Shown: positions 18,039 through 27,076, numbered from the stretch's first letter. The stretch is 64,000 nt of DNA from Pseudomonadota bacterium (GCA_023388075.1 JAEWGX010000131.1:1-64000), one strand, 5' to 3'. Program-made: numbers and translations. The notes: a model not told the origin generated them from the letters alone.

Positions 18039-19457
18039 ATGACCCGAATCGACCAGTCCCGCCGCCGCTTCCTGAGAACCGCATCGGCCCTGTCCACCAT
18101 CGTGCCGACGGCCGGCAGCGGCCTCGCGCTCAATCTCGCCAGCCTCGGGACGGCGGCGGCGCAATCCGCGAGCGACTACAAGGCGCTCATCTGCGTGTTC
18201 ATGTTCGGCGGTTGCGACTACGCCAACACGGTGCTCGCGACCGACCCGTCCTCCTGGTCCGGCTACCTGGCAGCCCGCAACGTGCCGCCGGATCCGGTCT
18301 CGCTCGACCTGCCGGGCGCGGGCACGGCGCGCGCGGTGCTGCCGCTCGCGCACAACAACGCGGCCGGGCTGAACGGCGGCCGCGAGCTCGCGGTGCATCC
18401 GCAGCTCGAGGGCTTCAGGACGCTGTTCGACGCCGGTCGCGGTGCCGTCGTGAGCAACGTCGGCCCGCTGATCGTGCCGCTCACCCGGGCGCAGTATGGC
18501 GACCGCTCGGTGCCGAAGCCGCCGGCGCTCTTCTCGCACAACGACCAGCAGTCCACCTGGATGGCGTTCGCGCCGGAAGGCGCGCGCGTCGGCTGGGGCG
18601 GCCGGATGGGCGACCTCTTCGCCGCGAGCAACGGCGATCCGGTCTTCACCTGCATCTCGGCGTCCGGCAACTCGGTCTTCCTCTCCGGCGAGCAGATCAT
18701 CCAGTACCAGGTGAGCGGCAACGGCCCGGTCGGCATCAACGGCATCGGCGGGTCGGTCTTCGGCAACGGTGGCGCCTCGACTGCCCTGCGCGGCATCGTC
18801 ACCGAGAGCCGCGACCACCTGATGGAGCGCGAGATCAACCGCGTCACCCAACGCTCGATCGAGGCCGGGCAGCGCATGCGCGACGCGATGAACCTCACCC
18901 AGAACGCCGACCTTCCCACGCTGCCGGGGGCGAACGCGGGGCTCGCGTCGCAACTGCGTACCGTCGCCCGCATCATCGCCGGCCAGTCGCTCACCGGCGC
19001 GCGCCGCCAGGTGTTCATGGTGAGCATGGGCGGCTTCGACAATCACGACGGCCTGAACGGCGCGCTGGTCGGCCTCATGACCACGCTCGCCAACGGATTC
19101 ACCTGGTTCGACCAGGCGATGACCCAGCTCGGCCTGGCCGACAAAGTGACCCTCTTCACGGCGTCGGACTTCGGCCGCACCCTGACCTCGAACGGCGACG
19201 GCTCCGACCACGGCTGGGGCTCCCACCATTTCGTGGTGGGGGGCGCGGTGCGCGGCAAGGACGTCTACGGACGCTTTCCGGCGATCGGCGTCGGCACCAA
19301 CGACGAGGTAGGCCAGGGCCGGCTCCTGCCCAACATCTCGGTGGACCAGTACGCGGCCACGCTCGGGAAGTGGTTCGGGCTCTCCGATGGGCAGTTGCTG
19401 GACATCCTCCCCAACCTGGGGAACTTCCCGGCACGCGACGTCGGGTTCATGGTGTAG
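18039..19457 (+). CDS. DUF1501 family protein with Tat signal
   Basis: 472 residues. SRRRFLRTASALS is a twin-arginine motif and the signal ends near TAAAQ, so the protein is exported folded. DUF1501 belongs to the alkaline phosphatase/sulfatase fold group; FMFGGCDYANTVL replaces the normal metal-site start, and SDFGRTLTSNGDGSDHGWG and HHFVVGG are the late conserved block. It forms an operon with the DUF1800 gene. Role unknown. A GC-rich palindrome follows the stop. Confidence 0.85.
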   Translation: MTRIDQSRRRFLRTASALSTIVPTAGSGLALNLASLGTAAAQSASDYKALICVFMFGGCDYANTVLATDPSSWSGYLAARNVPPDPVSLDLPGAGTARAVLPLAHNNAAGLNGGRELAVHPQLEGFRTLFDAGRGAVVSNVGPLIVPLTRAQYGDRSVPKPPALFSHNDQQSTWMAFAPEGARVGWGGRMGDLFAASNGDPVFTCISASGNSVFLSGEQIIQYQVSGNGPVGINGIGGSVFGNGGASTALRGIVTESRDHLMEREINRVTQRSIEAGQRMRDAMNLTQNADLPTLPGANAGLASQLRTVARIIAGQSLTGARRQVFMVSMGGFDNHDGLNGALVGLMTTLANGFTWFDQAMTQLGLADKVTLFTASDFGRTLTSNGDGSDHGWGSHHFVVGGAVRGKDVYGRFPAIGVGTNDEVGQGRLLPNISVDQYAATLGKWFGLSDGQLLDILPNLGNFPARDVGFMV

Positions 19458-19477
19458 GTCGGTCGCGGCCGGACGGG

Positions 19478-19494
19478 GCCCCCGCGCGGGGGGC
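19478..19494 (+). terminator. GC-rich palindrome after the DUF1501 gene
   Basis: CCCCCGCGCGGGGG within this stretch can form a tight stem 20 bases after the stop. No T run follows, so it is only a weak terminator candidate. Confidence 0.35.
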
Positions 19495-19545
19495 GTTCCT
19501 GCCTGCGCGTGACTTCGGTCACGGCCGCGCCGCTTGGCCGCGCGG

Positions 19546-19567
19546 GCCCTTGATCCGGATCAAGGGC
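19546..19567. promoter_or_regulatory. 22-bp perfect palindrome containing an FNR/ANR consensus box
   Basis: The core TTGATCCGGATCAA (19550-19563) is a perfect match to the FNR/ANR/FixK-family consensus TTGAT-N4-ATCAA. Flanking CCC/GGG and G/C extend it to 22 bp. Its centre lies 85 bases before the dioxygenase ATG at 19642. If it activates from -41.5, transcription would start near 19598. A hairpin terminator for the upstream gene is the alternative reading, but no T tract follows. Confidence 0.6.
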
Positions 19568-19641
19568 GCGCCAGTGCGGCGCGGCGACACTCGGTTCGTC
19601 CACAACTCCGCGAACCGGCCCGTGCGGCCGCCGCACCCGCC

Positions 19642-20580
19642 ATGACCACTCTCTACTTCGACCGCCAGATCGACGACGACAAGCGCCGAGAGCTCCTGCT
19701 CGGCAAGGGCGATCTCTTCGTCTACGGTGCCAACCGGCACTCCCTCGCCCTGGTCGAGCTGGCCCGCGAGCTCCTGGTCGCGGCCTTCGACGGCAAGGAT
19801 CCCACGACCGCGCAGTACCACTACCCGGTCGAGCAGTACGCCCGCATCCTCGCCGAGGTCAAGCCGCGCTTCATCCACCATCCCGAGTGCAAGCGCATCC
19901 TGCCGGCGCTCCTCGAGAGCCACGGCTGCGATCCCGACGAGACCTACTTCGACGTGCCGCGGATGCGCAGCTCGACGGCCGGCGGCTTCCTGACCACCGG
20001 CATCGCCTACGCCTTCCACGCCCATCGCGACACCTGGTACTCCGCGCCGATGTGCCAGGTGAACTGGTGGCTGCCGATCTACGACGTCGACCAGGACAAC
20101 GCGCTGGCGTTCCACCCGGCCTACTGGCACCGGCCCGTCGCCAACACCTCCGGCGAGTTCGACTACCAGGACTGGAACAGCAACAACCGCTTCGATGCGG
20201 TCCGTCACCTGAAGAGCGAGGACCGGCCGCATTCGCGGCCCACCGAGCCGATCGAGTGGGAGCCGAGCATCGTCGCGATCACGCCGCCCGGTGGAGCGCT
20301 GCTGTTCTCGGCGTCGCACCTGCATTCGTCGATCCCGAACACCAGCGGCCGGACGCGCTTCTCGATCGACTTTCGCGTCGTCAACCGCAAGGATCTCGCC
20401 GCGCTGCGCGGCGCGCCGAACCTGGACTGCCGTTGCACCGGCTCGGCGATCGACGACTATCTGCGTGCGAGCGACCTCTCGCACGTACCCGAGGAGATCC
20501 AGCGCCGCTACCGCGCCGGGCATCCGCAGCCGATCGTCGATCCGGCCAGCCTGCGCCCGGCCGAAGCGGTGCCCGCCTGA
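19642..20580 (+). CDS. Probable Fe(II)/2-oxoglutarate-dependent dioxygenase
   Basis: 312 residues. The facial triad can be read as His and Asp in AHRDTWYSAP and the distal His in HLHSSIPNTSG, with the 2-oxoglutarate-binding Arg in GRTRFSIDFR. The double-stranded beta-helix fold is implied by CQVNWWLPIYDVDQDNALAF. Substrate unknown. The ATG at 19642 was chosen over an upstream in-frame one because similarity-like sequence starts there. A perfect FNR-type box lies upstream. The stop abuts the stop of the opposing synthetase (TGATCA). Confidence 0.7.
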   Translation: MTTLYFDRQIDDDKRRELLLGKGDLFVYGANRHSLALVELARELLVAAFDGKDPTTAQYHYPVEQYARILAEVKPRFIHHPECKRILPALLESHGCDPDETYFDVPRMRSSTAGGFLTTGIAYAFHAHRDTWYSAPMCQVNWWLPIYDVDQDNALAFHPAYWHRPVANTSGEFDYQDWNSNNRFDAVRHLKSEDRPHSRPTEPIEWEPSIVAITPPGGALLFSASHLHSSIPNTSGRTRFSIDFRVVNRKDLAALRGAPNLDCRCTGSAIDDYLRASDLSHVPEEIQRRYRAGHPQPIVDPASLRPAEAVPA

Positions 20581-22248
20581 TCAGGCGCGGCCTCGCGCCG
20601 CGAGCTCCTTCCTGATCACCTTGCCGGTGGCGGTCACCGGCAAGGCGGCGATGAACTCGACCAGCCGCGGATACTCGTATGCCGAGAGCCGGGTGCGCAC
20701 GTGGTCCTGGATGCTGCGCACCAGCTCGTCGCCCGGCTCGTGGCCGTCGCGCAGCACCACGAACGCCTTCACCACCTCGGTGCGCTCCGGATCCGGCACG
20801 CCGACGACCGCCGCCTCCTTCACCGCCGGATGTCCGATGAGGCAATCCTCGATCGGCCCCGGGCCGATGCGATAGCCCGCGCTGGTGATCACGTCGTCCA
20901 TCCGTCCGACGAAGCGCACGAAGCCGCCATCGTCCATGATCCCGGAGTCGCCGGTGACGAGCCACTCGCCAACGAACTTCTCCTCGGTCGCCTGCGGGTT
21001 GTTCCAGTAGCGCAGGAACATCACGGGATCCGGGGAGTGGACCGCGATCTGTCCCAGCGTGCCGCGGGGCACGGGATTGCCCCGGTCGTCGATCACCGCC
21101 ACGTCGTGTCCCAGCGCCGGTCGGCCGATGCAGCCGGGCGGCGTATCGAAGAGGGGTTCGCAAGCCGACACGATCATGTTGCATTCGGTCTGGCCGTAGA
21201 ACTCGTGCAGCGTGAGGCCGAGCTCGCGCGTGCCCCACTCGAGCAGCTCCTTGCCGAGCGGCTCGCCGCCGCTGGCCGCCGAGCGCAGCGCGAGCGGCCA
21301 GCGCTCCCGCGGGCGCGGCACCAGGCGAAGCATGCGCAGCGCGGTGGGGGGCAGGAAGGTGCAGGTGACCCCATGGCGTGACATCAGCTCGAACGCGGCG
21401 GTCGCGTCGAACTTGGCGAAGCGCCGGGCCACCACCGGCACGCCGTGGTGCCACGCCGGCATCAGCACGTCCAGCAGGCCGCCGATCCAGGCCCAGTCGG
21501 CCGGCGTCCACATGACGTCGCCCTCCCGCGGAAAGGTGCCGTGCGACATCTCCACGCCCGGCAGGTGGCCGAGCAGCACGCGGTGGGCATGGAGCACGCC
21601 CTTGGGCTTGCCGGTGGTGCCGGAGGTGTAGATGATGAGCGCCGGATCGTCCGCCGCGGTATCGACCGGCGCGAAGTCCGCCCACGCCTGGTCGATCGCG
21701 GCTTGAAGCGGTACAACGGCGACCTCGCGGGCGGCGTCTCCCGCCGCCTCGGCCGCCACTTCGGTTGCCACGTCGCCGGCGTTGTCGTCACCGGCGAGGT
21801 AGATGCGCTCCAGCGCGGGCAGGTGCGGCAGGAGCGGGCGCACCTTCGCGAACCCGGCCGCGTCGGTCACCAGCATGCGCGCGCCGGAGTCGGCGAGCCG
21901 GAACTGCAGCGCCTCCGGGCCGAACAGCGTGAAGAGCGGCACGGCAATCGCGCCGGACTTGTAGGCGGCGAGGTGGGCGATGCCGGTCTGGGGCGCCTGC
22001 GGCAGCAGGATCGCGACCCGGTCGCCGCGCGCGAGGCCGGCGCGCCGCCAGGCATCGGCCAGCCGGTTCGATGCCTCGCGCAGGTCATCGAAGGTGAGCC
22101 GCGTGATCTCGCCCGTGTCGGACTCGTGGACCAGCGCGACCCGCCCGTCGCCGCGCGCCCAGCGGTCGCAGCAGTCGACGCCGATGTTGAAGCGCTCCGG
22201 AACGCTCCAGCGGAAGGCGCGGCGCGCGGCATCGTACTTGTCCGTCAT
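20581..22248 (-). CDS. AMP-dependent acyl-CoA synthetase
   Basis: 555 residues of the ANL family. The ATP-binding P-loop is IIYTSGTTGKPKGV, the A5 motif EFYGQTEC, the hinge region VTGDSGIMDDGGFVRFVGR, and the acylation Lys is in VTATGKVIRKEL. It activates a carboxylic acid to its CoA thioester; the closest types are medium-chain or acetyl-like synthetases, and the substrate is not fixed. GGAGGAG lies 5-11 bases before the ATG. It is the distal gene of a leftward run that may include the gluconolactonase-like gene 38 bases upstream. Confidence 0.88.
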   Translation of the reverse strand: MTDKYDAARRAFRWSVPERFNIGVDCCDRWARGDGRVALVHESDTGEITRLTFDDLREASNRLADAWRRAGLARGDRVAILLPQAPQTGIAHLAAYKSGAIAVPLFTLFGPEALQFRLADSGARMLVTDAAGFAKVRPLLPHLPALERIYLAGDDNAGDVATEVAAEAAGDAAREVAVVPLQAAIDQAWADFAPVDTAADDPALIIYTSGTTGKPKGVLHAHRVLLGHLPGVEMSHGTFPREGDVMWTPADWAWIGGLLDVLMPAWHHGVPVVARRFAKFDATAAFELMSRHGVTCTFLPPTALRMLRLVPRPRERWPLALRSAASGGEPLGKELLEWGTRELGLTLHEFYGQTECNMIVSACEPLFDTPPGCIGRPALGHDVAVIDDRGNPVPRGTLGQIAVHSPDPVMFLRYWNNPQATEEKFVGEWLVTGDSGIMDDGGFVRFVGRMDDVITSAGYRIGPGPIEDCLIGHPAVKEAAVVGVPDPERTEVVKAFVVLRDGHEPGDELVRSIQDHVRTRLSAYEYPRLVEFIAALPVTATGKVIRKELAARGRA

Positions 22249-22286
22249 GGTCTCCTCCTCGATTCGAGTCGTGAACCGTCCGGGCG

Positions 22287-23291
22287 TCACCCGTCGGGCG
22301 GCCGGTACCGGTTTGCCGGGAGGCCCGGGACAGCCACCGGCGCGGCGAACACCGAGCCGCTGTCCGGCCAGGCTGCGAGCTCCTCCCGGGAGCGTCCCTC
22401 GCGTGCCGTCGTCACGTAGAGCGTGCGCAGCGCCGGTCCGCCGAAGGCGACCATCGTCGGACAACGCGCCGGGACGGCGATCGCCTCGAGCAGCTCTCCG
22501 CGAGGGGAGATGCGGACGATGCGGCCGCCTTCGTACTGCGCCGACCAGTAGCAGCCTTCAGCGTCGACGGCGGCCCCGTCGGGCCGGCCGCCGTAGTCCG
22601 GAGACTCCCGGTTGGCCGACGCGCGCCAGAACGTGCGTCGACTCGCGATGGCGCCGGTCGCCGGATCGAAATCGCAGGCCCACACGGTGTGGGCAGGCGT
22701 GTCGGCGTGGTACATCGTGCGACCGTCAGGCGAGAACGCGAGGCCGTTGGAGGTGCGCACGCCCCAGTCGCGCTGCGGCGAGGCAGGCGCGTCCGGGCCG
22801 GTCACCGCGCGCGCCTGCCCGCGCTCCAGGCAATAGAGTCCGGCGCTTGCCTCGTGCCTGGCTTCGAACACAGAGCCGGCCCAGAAGCGGCCGGCCTGAT
22901 CGACCGTGCCGTCGTTGAAGCGATAGCGGGTGGTGTCGAAGAGCGGCCCGGTCAGGCGGGCGAGTGCCCCGGAGGCGAGATCGAGCAGGTGAAAGCCGCT
23001 GCGCAGCGCGGCGACCAGCGCGACGGGCGAGCCCGCCGTGCCGATCGGCTCCTCGCCGGCCACCAGCCCGATGCATCCCGGCTCCTCCGGAAGCGCCCAG
23101 GCGCGAGTCGTGCCGGTGGCGGTGTCGAGGCGACGGATGGCGCGGCCCGTGATGTCGACCCAGAAGAGCGAACGGGAGGGAGCATGCCAGACCGGGCTCT
23201 CGCCGAACGCGGTCGCCGTGCCGGGCAGCGGCACGAAAGGCGCGCCGACCACGGACGGCGATCCGGGCGATGTCGGCTCAGGTGGCGGCAT
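22287..23291 (-). CDS. SMP-30/gluconolactonase family protein
   Basis: 334 residues forming a six-bladed propeller. Likely metal ligands are Glu in AFGESPVWH, Asn in RTSNGLAFSPDG and Asp in GRPDGAAVDAEG. The family hydrolyses aldonolactones such as gluconolactone or galactonolactone. Its start overlaps the end of the aldolase gene by 14 bases, so the two form an operon. Together with Zwf, gluconokinase and a gluconate 5-dehydrogenase-like gene nearby, gluconate supply is a likely role, but other sugar lactones are possible. Confidence 0.87.
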   Translation of the reverse strand: MPPPEPTSPGSPSVVGAPFVPLPGTATAFGESPVWHAPSRSLFWVDITGRAIRRLDTATGTTRAWALPEEPGCIGLVAGEEPIGTAGSPVALVAALRSGFHLLDLASGALARLTGPLFDTTRYRFNDGTVDQAGRFWAGSVFEARHEASAGLYCLERGQARAVTGPDAPASPQRDWGVRTSNGLAFSPDGRTMYHADTPAHTVWACDFDPATGAIASRRTFWRASANRESPDYGGRPDGAAVDAEGCYWSAQYEGGRIVRISPRGELLEAIAVPARCPTMVAFGGPALRTLYVTTAREGRSREELAAWPDSGSVFAAPVAVPGLPANRYRPPDG

Positions 23292-23928
23292 GCCAGGCTG
23301 CCAGCGCTTCGCGTACCGCGGCGACGATGCTCGCGTGCGCGCGGCTCACCACCAGCGAATCGCGCGCGAGCCAGGTGCCGCCGACCGCCGCCACGCAACC
23401 GGTGGCCTTCCACGCAGGGAGGTTGTCGAGGTTCACCCCGCCGGTCGGCACGAAGGCGAGGTCGCCGTCGCGTGCCGGACGGATGGCCGATGCAATGGCT
23501 TCCAGGGCCGCCGGTCCGCCAGCCGCCATCGCGGGAAAGAACTTGAGCAGGCCGTAGCCGGCCTCGCAGGCGCGCATCACCTCGCCGGCGGTGGCCACGC
23601 CCGGTATCCACGGCATCCCGGCCGACTGCATCGCCTGCGCGAGGCCCGCGGTGAAGCCGGGGGACACGCAGAGCGTCGCCCCGGCGTCACGCGCCGCAGT
23701 CGCCTGCCGTGGCGCGAGCACCGTGCCGGCGGCCACCCGCATGGCCGGGAACCTGCGCGCCACCGCCTCGATGGCGGCGAGCGACGCCGGGGTGCGCAGC
23801 GTGATCTCGATCTGCGAAAGCCCTGCCTCCAGGAAGGCGCCGGCGACGAACAACGCGGAATCGGTGTCGTCGACGACGACGACGGGCAGCACTGGCGACG
23901 AAAGCCAGTCCGAAGGCGACAGGGTCAT
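23278..23928 (-). CDS. eda: 2-dehydro-3-deoxy-phosphogluconate/galactonate aldolase
   Basis: 216 residues, standard for class I KDPG/KHG aldolases. The catalytic Glu is in IEITLRT and the Schiff-base Lys in LLKFFPA; VPTGGVNLDN is the phosphate-binding loop. It splits 2-keto-3-deoxy-6-phosphogluconate to pyruvate and glyceraldehyde 3-phosphate. The 6-phosphogalactonate version (DgoA) is a close alternative. AGGAG precedes the ATG. It is divergent from zwf over 41 bases, so promoters of the two genes must be close together. Confidence 0.88.
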   Translation of the reverse strand: MTLSPSDWLSSPVLPVVVVDDTDSALFVAGAFLEAGLSQIEITLRTPASLAAIEAVARRFPAMRVAAGTVLAPRQATAARDAGATLCVSPGFTAGLAQAMQSAGMPWIPGVATAGEVMRACEAGYGLLKFFPAMAAGGPAALEAIASAIRPARDGDLAFVPTGGVNLDNLPAWKATGCVAAVGGTWLARDSLVVSRAHASIVAAVREALAAWHAAT

Positions 23929-23969
23929 GATGGCTCTCTCCTGCTGTTAATCTTAGTGCAAGCCCGCGC

Positions 23970-25511
23970 ATGCCGCCCGGGCAGCCGCGACAGGTCCCAG
24001 TGAACGATACCCAGACGACACCTTCCGCCGCGTGCGATGCGCCGGTCTATCCGGTGGACCCCTTCACCTTCGTGCTGCACGGCGCTTCCGGCGACCTCGC
24101 CCGCCGCAAGATCCTGCCGGCCCTCGCGCATCTCGCCCAGGGCGGCTACTTCCCCGCGGAGTGCCGCATCATCCTGTCGCAAAGGCAGGCGGTGACACCG
24201 GCGGACGCGCTGGCGCAGCAGGACGCCTTCCTGCGCGAGATCGGCGACGACGCGGCGCTGCGCGCGCTGCCGTCGCTACAACCGCTGGTCCGCACCGTCG
24301 CGCTCGACATCGGAGGCGACGCGGGCTCGCGGAGCCGGCTCGATGCCGCGATCGCCGACGCGCCGCGTCCGATCATCCACTATGCCGCACTGCCGGCATC
24401 GCGCTATGTCGACCTGATGGCGCTGATAAAGGGCGAGCGGGACCCGGCCCGGCTGCGCGTGGTGCTGGAGAAGCCGCTGGGCCGCAGCGGCGACGATTCC
24501 CGGCAGATCGAGGAAGTGGTGGCGCGCTGCCTGGACGAATCGCAGGTGTTCCGCATCGACCACTACCTCGGCAAGCAGGCGGTCCAGAACCTGATGGCCC
24601 TGCGGCTCGGCAATCTCATCTTCGAGCCGCTGCTCACGCGGCAGTACGTCGCGCATGTCCAGATCACCCTCGCCGAGGATCTCGGCGTCGGGGACCGGGC
24701 CGGCTTCTACGAGCAGACCGGGGCGCTCCGCGACATGGTCCAGAGCCACATGCTGCAGCTGCTGGCGATGGTGGCCATGGAGCCGCCGGTGAGCCTGGAG
24801 GCCGATGCGGTGCGCGACGAGAAGCTGAAGATCCTCGCCTCGCTGGCGCATCCGAGCGTCGGTGGGCGGGAATCCGACGTGGTGATCGGTCAGTACGTGG
24901 CCGGCCATGTGCGCGGCGAGCCGGTGCCCGGCTACAAGCAGGAGCAAGGCGTGCCGCCGCGCTCGCTGACCGAGACCTTCGTGGCGATCCGGGCGGAGGT
25001 CAACACCTGGCGCTGGGCGGGCGTGCCGTTCCTGCTGCGCACCGGCAAGCGGATGCCTGGCCGGTTCGCGGAGATCTCGGTCCAGTTCCGCGACGTGCCG
25101 CTGCACCTCTACACGCCGCTCGGCGACCACTGGGCCGGCAACCGCCTGGTCGTGCAGCTCCAGCCGGAGGACCGCCTGCAGATGCACCTCCTGGCCAAGG
25201 TGCCGGGACAGCGCGAGCGGCTGCAGCCGGTCGCGCTGAACCTGGACTTCTCCGATGCCTGGCGCATACCGGTGCGCGATGCCTACGAGCGGCTGCTGAC
25301 CGACATCATCCGTGGCCGGCTGTCGCTCTTTCTTCGGCGTGACGAGGTGGAGGCGCAGTGGCGCTTCGTCGATCGGCTGCGCACCGACCTGCGGGAGCGG
25401 GGTGTCCATCCGCTCGCCTACCCGGCCGGGTCCTACGGGCCGCCGGAGGCGACCGCGCTCGCGGTGCGCTCGGGCGGAGTCTGGTCCGAGTCGCTGTCGC
25501 TGGTCACCTAG
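23970..25511 (+). CDS. zwf: Glucose-6-phosphate 1-dehydrogenase
   Basis: 513 residues. The nucleotide-binding motif is HGASGDLARRKILPAL, with EKPLGR after it and the active-site signature RIDHYLGKQ. It oxidises glucose 6-phosphate to 6-phosphogluconolactone with NAD(P)+, feeding the Entner-Doudoroff and pentose phosphate routes. The ATG at 23970 has no clear ribosome site. A GTG at 24000, preceded by ACAGG, removes only ten unstructured residues and may be the true start. It is divergent from eda. Confidence 0.93.
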   Translation: MPPGQPRQVPVNDTQTTPSAACDAPVYPVDPFTFVLHGASGDLARRKILPALAHLAQGGYFPAECRIILSQRQAVTPADALAQQDAFLREIGDDAALRALPSLQPLVRTVALDIGGDAGSRSRLDAAIADAPRPIIHYAALPASRYVDLMALIKGERDPARLRVVLEKPLGRSGDDSRQIEEVVARCLDESQVFRIDHYLGKQAVQNLMALRLGNLIFEPLLTRQYVAHVQITLAEDLGVGDRAGFYEQTGALRDMVQSHMLQLLAMVAMEPPVSLEADAVRDEKLKILASLAHPSVGGRESDVVIGQYVAGHVRGEPVPGYKQEQGVPPRSLTETFVAIRAEVNTWRWAGVPFLLRTGKRMPGRFAEISVQFRDVPLHLYTPLGDHWAGNRLVVQLQPEDRLQMHLLAKVPGQRERLQPVALNLDFSDAWRIPVRDAYERLLTDIIRGRLSLFLRRDEVEAQWRFVDRLRTDLRERGVHPLAYPAGSYGPPEATALAVRSGGVWSESLSLVT

Positions 25512-25518
25512 TACGGAG

Positions 25519-25537
25519 CGCCTTCGCGCCGAAGGCG
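25519..25537. terminator. Hairpin between converging zwf and gluconokinase genes
   Basis: A perfect 8-bp stem CGCCTTCG-CGC-CGAAGGCG starts 8 bases after the zwf stop. No T run on either side; likely a bidirectional terminator of limited strength. Confidence 0.4.
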
Positions 25538-25593
25538 GCGACGCCGCTTAGTGGCGGAGCGCCGACCTGCCCACGAGGCGACGGCGCGCTCCG

Positions 25594-26121
25594 CTATTCG
25601 TCCAGCCCCAGGCGCCGCGCGATCGTCGTGACCAGCTCCTCGAGCGGCGGGGATACGTCCACTTCGCAACCTTCGCCCGGCTCGAGCGGCTCGAGCGTGG
25701 CGAGCTGGCTGTCGAGCAGCGAGGGCGGCATGTAGCGGTGCGTGCGCGCGGCGGCGCGACGGCCGAGCAGCTCGCGGCTGCCGGTGAGGAGAACCAGCCT
25801 GAAGCCGTCGACCCCCTCGCGCAGCCGCGCTCGATACACCGCCCTGAGCGCGGAGCAGGCGAGCACGACCCGCTCGCCGCCGCTTGCCGCCGCGCGCAGC
25901 TCCCGGTTCAGGCGGTCCAGCCAGGGCCACCGGTCATCGTCCGAGAGCGGCACGCCGCTCGCCATCTTGCGCACGTTCTCCGGGGGATGAAAGTCGTCGG
26001 CATCGATGAAGCGTGCCCCGAGTCGCTGCGCGAGCGCGCTGCCGACGCTGGACTTGCCGACGCTGGAGACGCCGGCGATCACCACGATCGGGGTGTGGCG
26101 CGCCTGGTTCTCATCCTTCAC
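25594..26121 (-). CDS. gntK: Gluconokinase
   Basis: 175 residues, normal for the GntK/IdnK family. The Walker A loop is GVSSVGKSSVG and substrate-binding residues lie in FIDADDFHPPENVRKM; the ending VDVSPPLEELV is typical. It phosphorylates gluconate to 6-phosphogluconate. It stands alone between convergent zwf and the divergent dehydrogenase gene, but all neighbours act on hexonates. With Eda it would need 6-phosphogluconate dehydratase, which is not in this window. Confidence 0.92.
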   Translation of the reverse strand: MKDENQARHTPIVVIAGVSSVGKSSVGSALAQRLGARFIDADDFHPPENVRKMASGVPLSDDDRWPWLDRLNRELRAAASGGERVVLACSALRAVYRARLREGVDGFRLVLLTGSRELLGRRAAARTHRYMPPSLLDSQLATLEPLEPGEGCEVDVSPPLEELVTTIARRLGLDE

Positions 26122-26288
26122 GAGGATGCCTGTAGGGGAACGTCGAAGCTCCCGATTCTAGCCAGCATGCCACCCGATTGCGCCGGCGGCGGCCCTGGCG
26201 CGGCCGTTGCGGGCGGCTTAGACTGATGCCACCAGGAGTCCGCAGGAGAGGAAGTCATGCAAGTGCCCTCGACCGGGGTGAAGGCCCG

Positions 26289-27068
26289 ATGACCGCGCGC
26301 CCCGCTCTCGCCCGCTTCGATCTCGGCGGGCGCCTCGCTCTCGTCACCGGATCGAGCGCGGGCATCGGCCATGCGATCGCGCGTGCGCTCGGCGGTGCGG
26401 GGGCGCGGCTCGTCCTCAACGGGCGGGATGCCGATCGGCTCGCCGCGGCGGCGGCCGGGCTGCGCGGCGAAGGGCTGGAGGTGCACGAGCACGGCTTCGA
26501 CGTGACCGACCGCGACGCGGTGCTCGCCGCGGTGGAGCGCATCGAACGGGATGTCGGGGCGATCGAGATCCTGGTCAACAACGCCGGCATCCAGCGGCGG
26601 GGGCCGCTCGAGGACTACGAGGCGGCGACCTGGTCGGAGCTGATGCGGACCAACCTCGACAGCGTCTTCTTCGTCGGGCAGGCGGTGGCGCGGCGGATGA
26701 TCCCGCGCGGGCGCGGCCGGATCATCAACATCTGCTCGGTGCAGAGCGAGGTCGGCCGGCCCGGCATCGCGCCGTATGCGGCCAGCAAGGGCGGCGTCAA
26801 GATGCTGACCAAGGGGATGGCGATCGACTGGGGACGCCACGGCCTCAATGTCAACGGCATCGGCCCGGGCTACTTCGACACCGAGCTCAACGCCGCGCTG
26901 GTCCGCGACGAGAAGTTCTCCAGCTGGCTGGTCGACCGTACGCCCAGCGGTCGCTGGGGCGATGTCGACGAGCTGGGCGGCGCGGCGATCTTCCTCGCCT
27001 CGGACGCGTCGAGCTTCGTGAACGGCCACGTGCTCTACGTGGACGGCGGCGTCACGGCGCGGCTCTGA
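26289..27068 (+). CDS. SDR-family dehydrogenase, gluconate 5-dehydrogenase-like
   Basis: 259 residues. The cofactor motif is VTGSSAGIGHAIARAL, NNAG lies in ILVNNAGIQRRG, and the catalytic set has Ser in NICSVQSEV and Tyr/Lys in YAASKGG. Dinucleotide preference is not clear. GIQRR and GPGYFDTELNAAL resemble gluconate 5-dehydrogenase (IdnO/Gno), which interconverts gluconate and 5-ketogluconate. The neighbourhood fits that role. The ATG at 26289 follows GTGAAGG. It is followed 8 bases later by a transglutaminase-like gene. Confidence 0.82.
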   Translation: MTARPALARFDLGGRLALVTGSSAGIGHAIARALGGAGARLVLNGRDADRLAAAAAGLRGEGLEVHEHGFDVTDRDAVLAAVERIERDVGAIEILVNNAGIQRRGPLEDYEAATWSELMRTNLDSVFFVGQAVARRMIPRGRGRIINICSVQSEVGRPGIAPYAASKGGVKMLTKGMAIDWGRHGLNVNGIGPGYFDTELNAALVRDEKFSSWLVDRTPSGRWGDVDELGGAAIFLASDASSFVNGHVLYVDGGVTARL

Positions 27069-27076
27069 GCAAGCGC

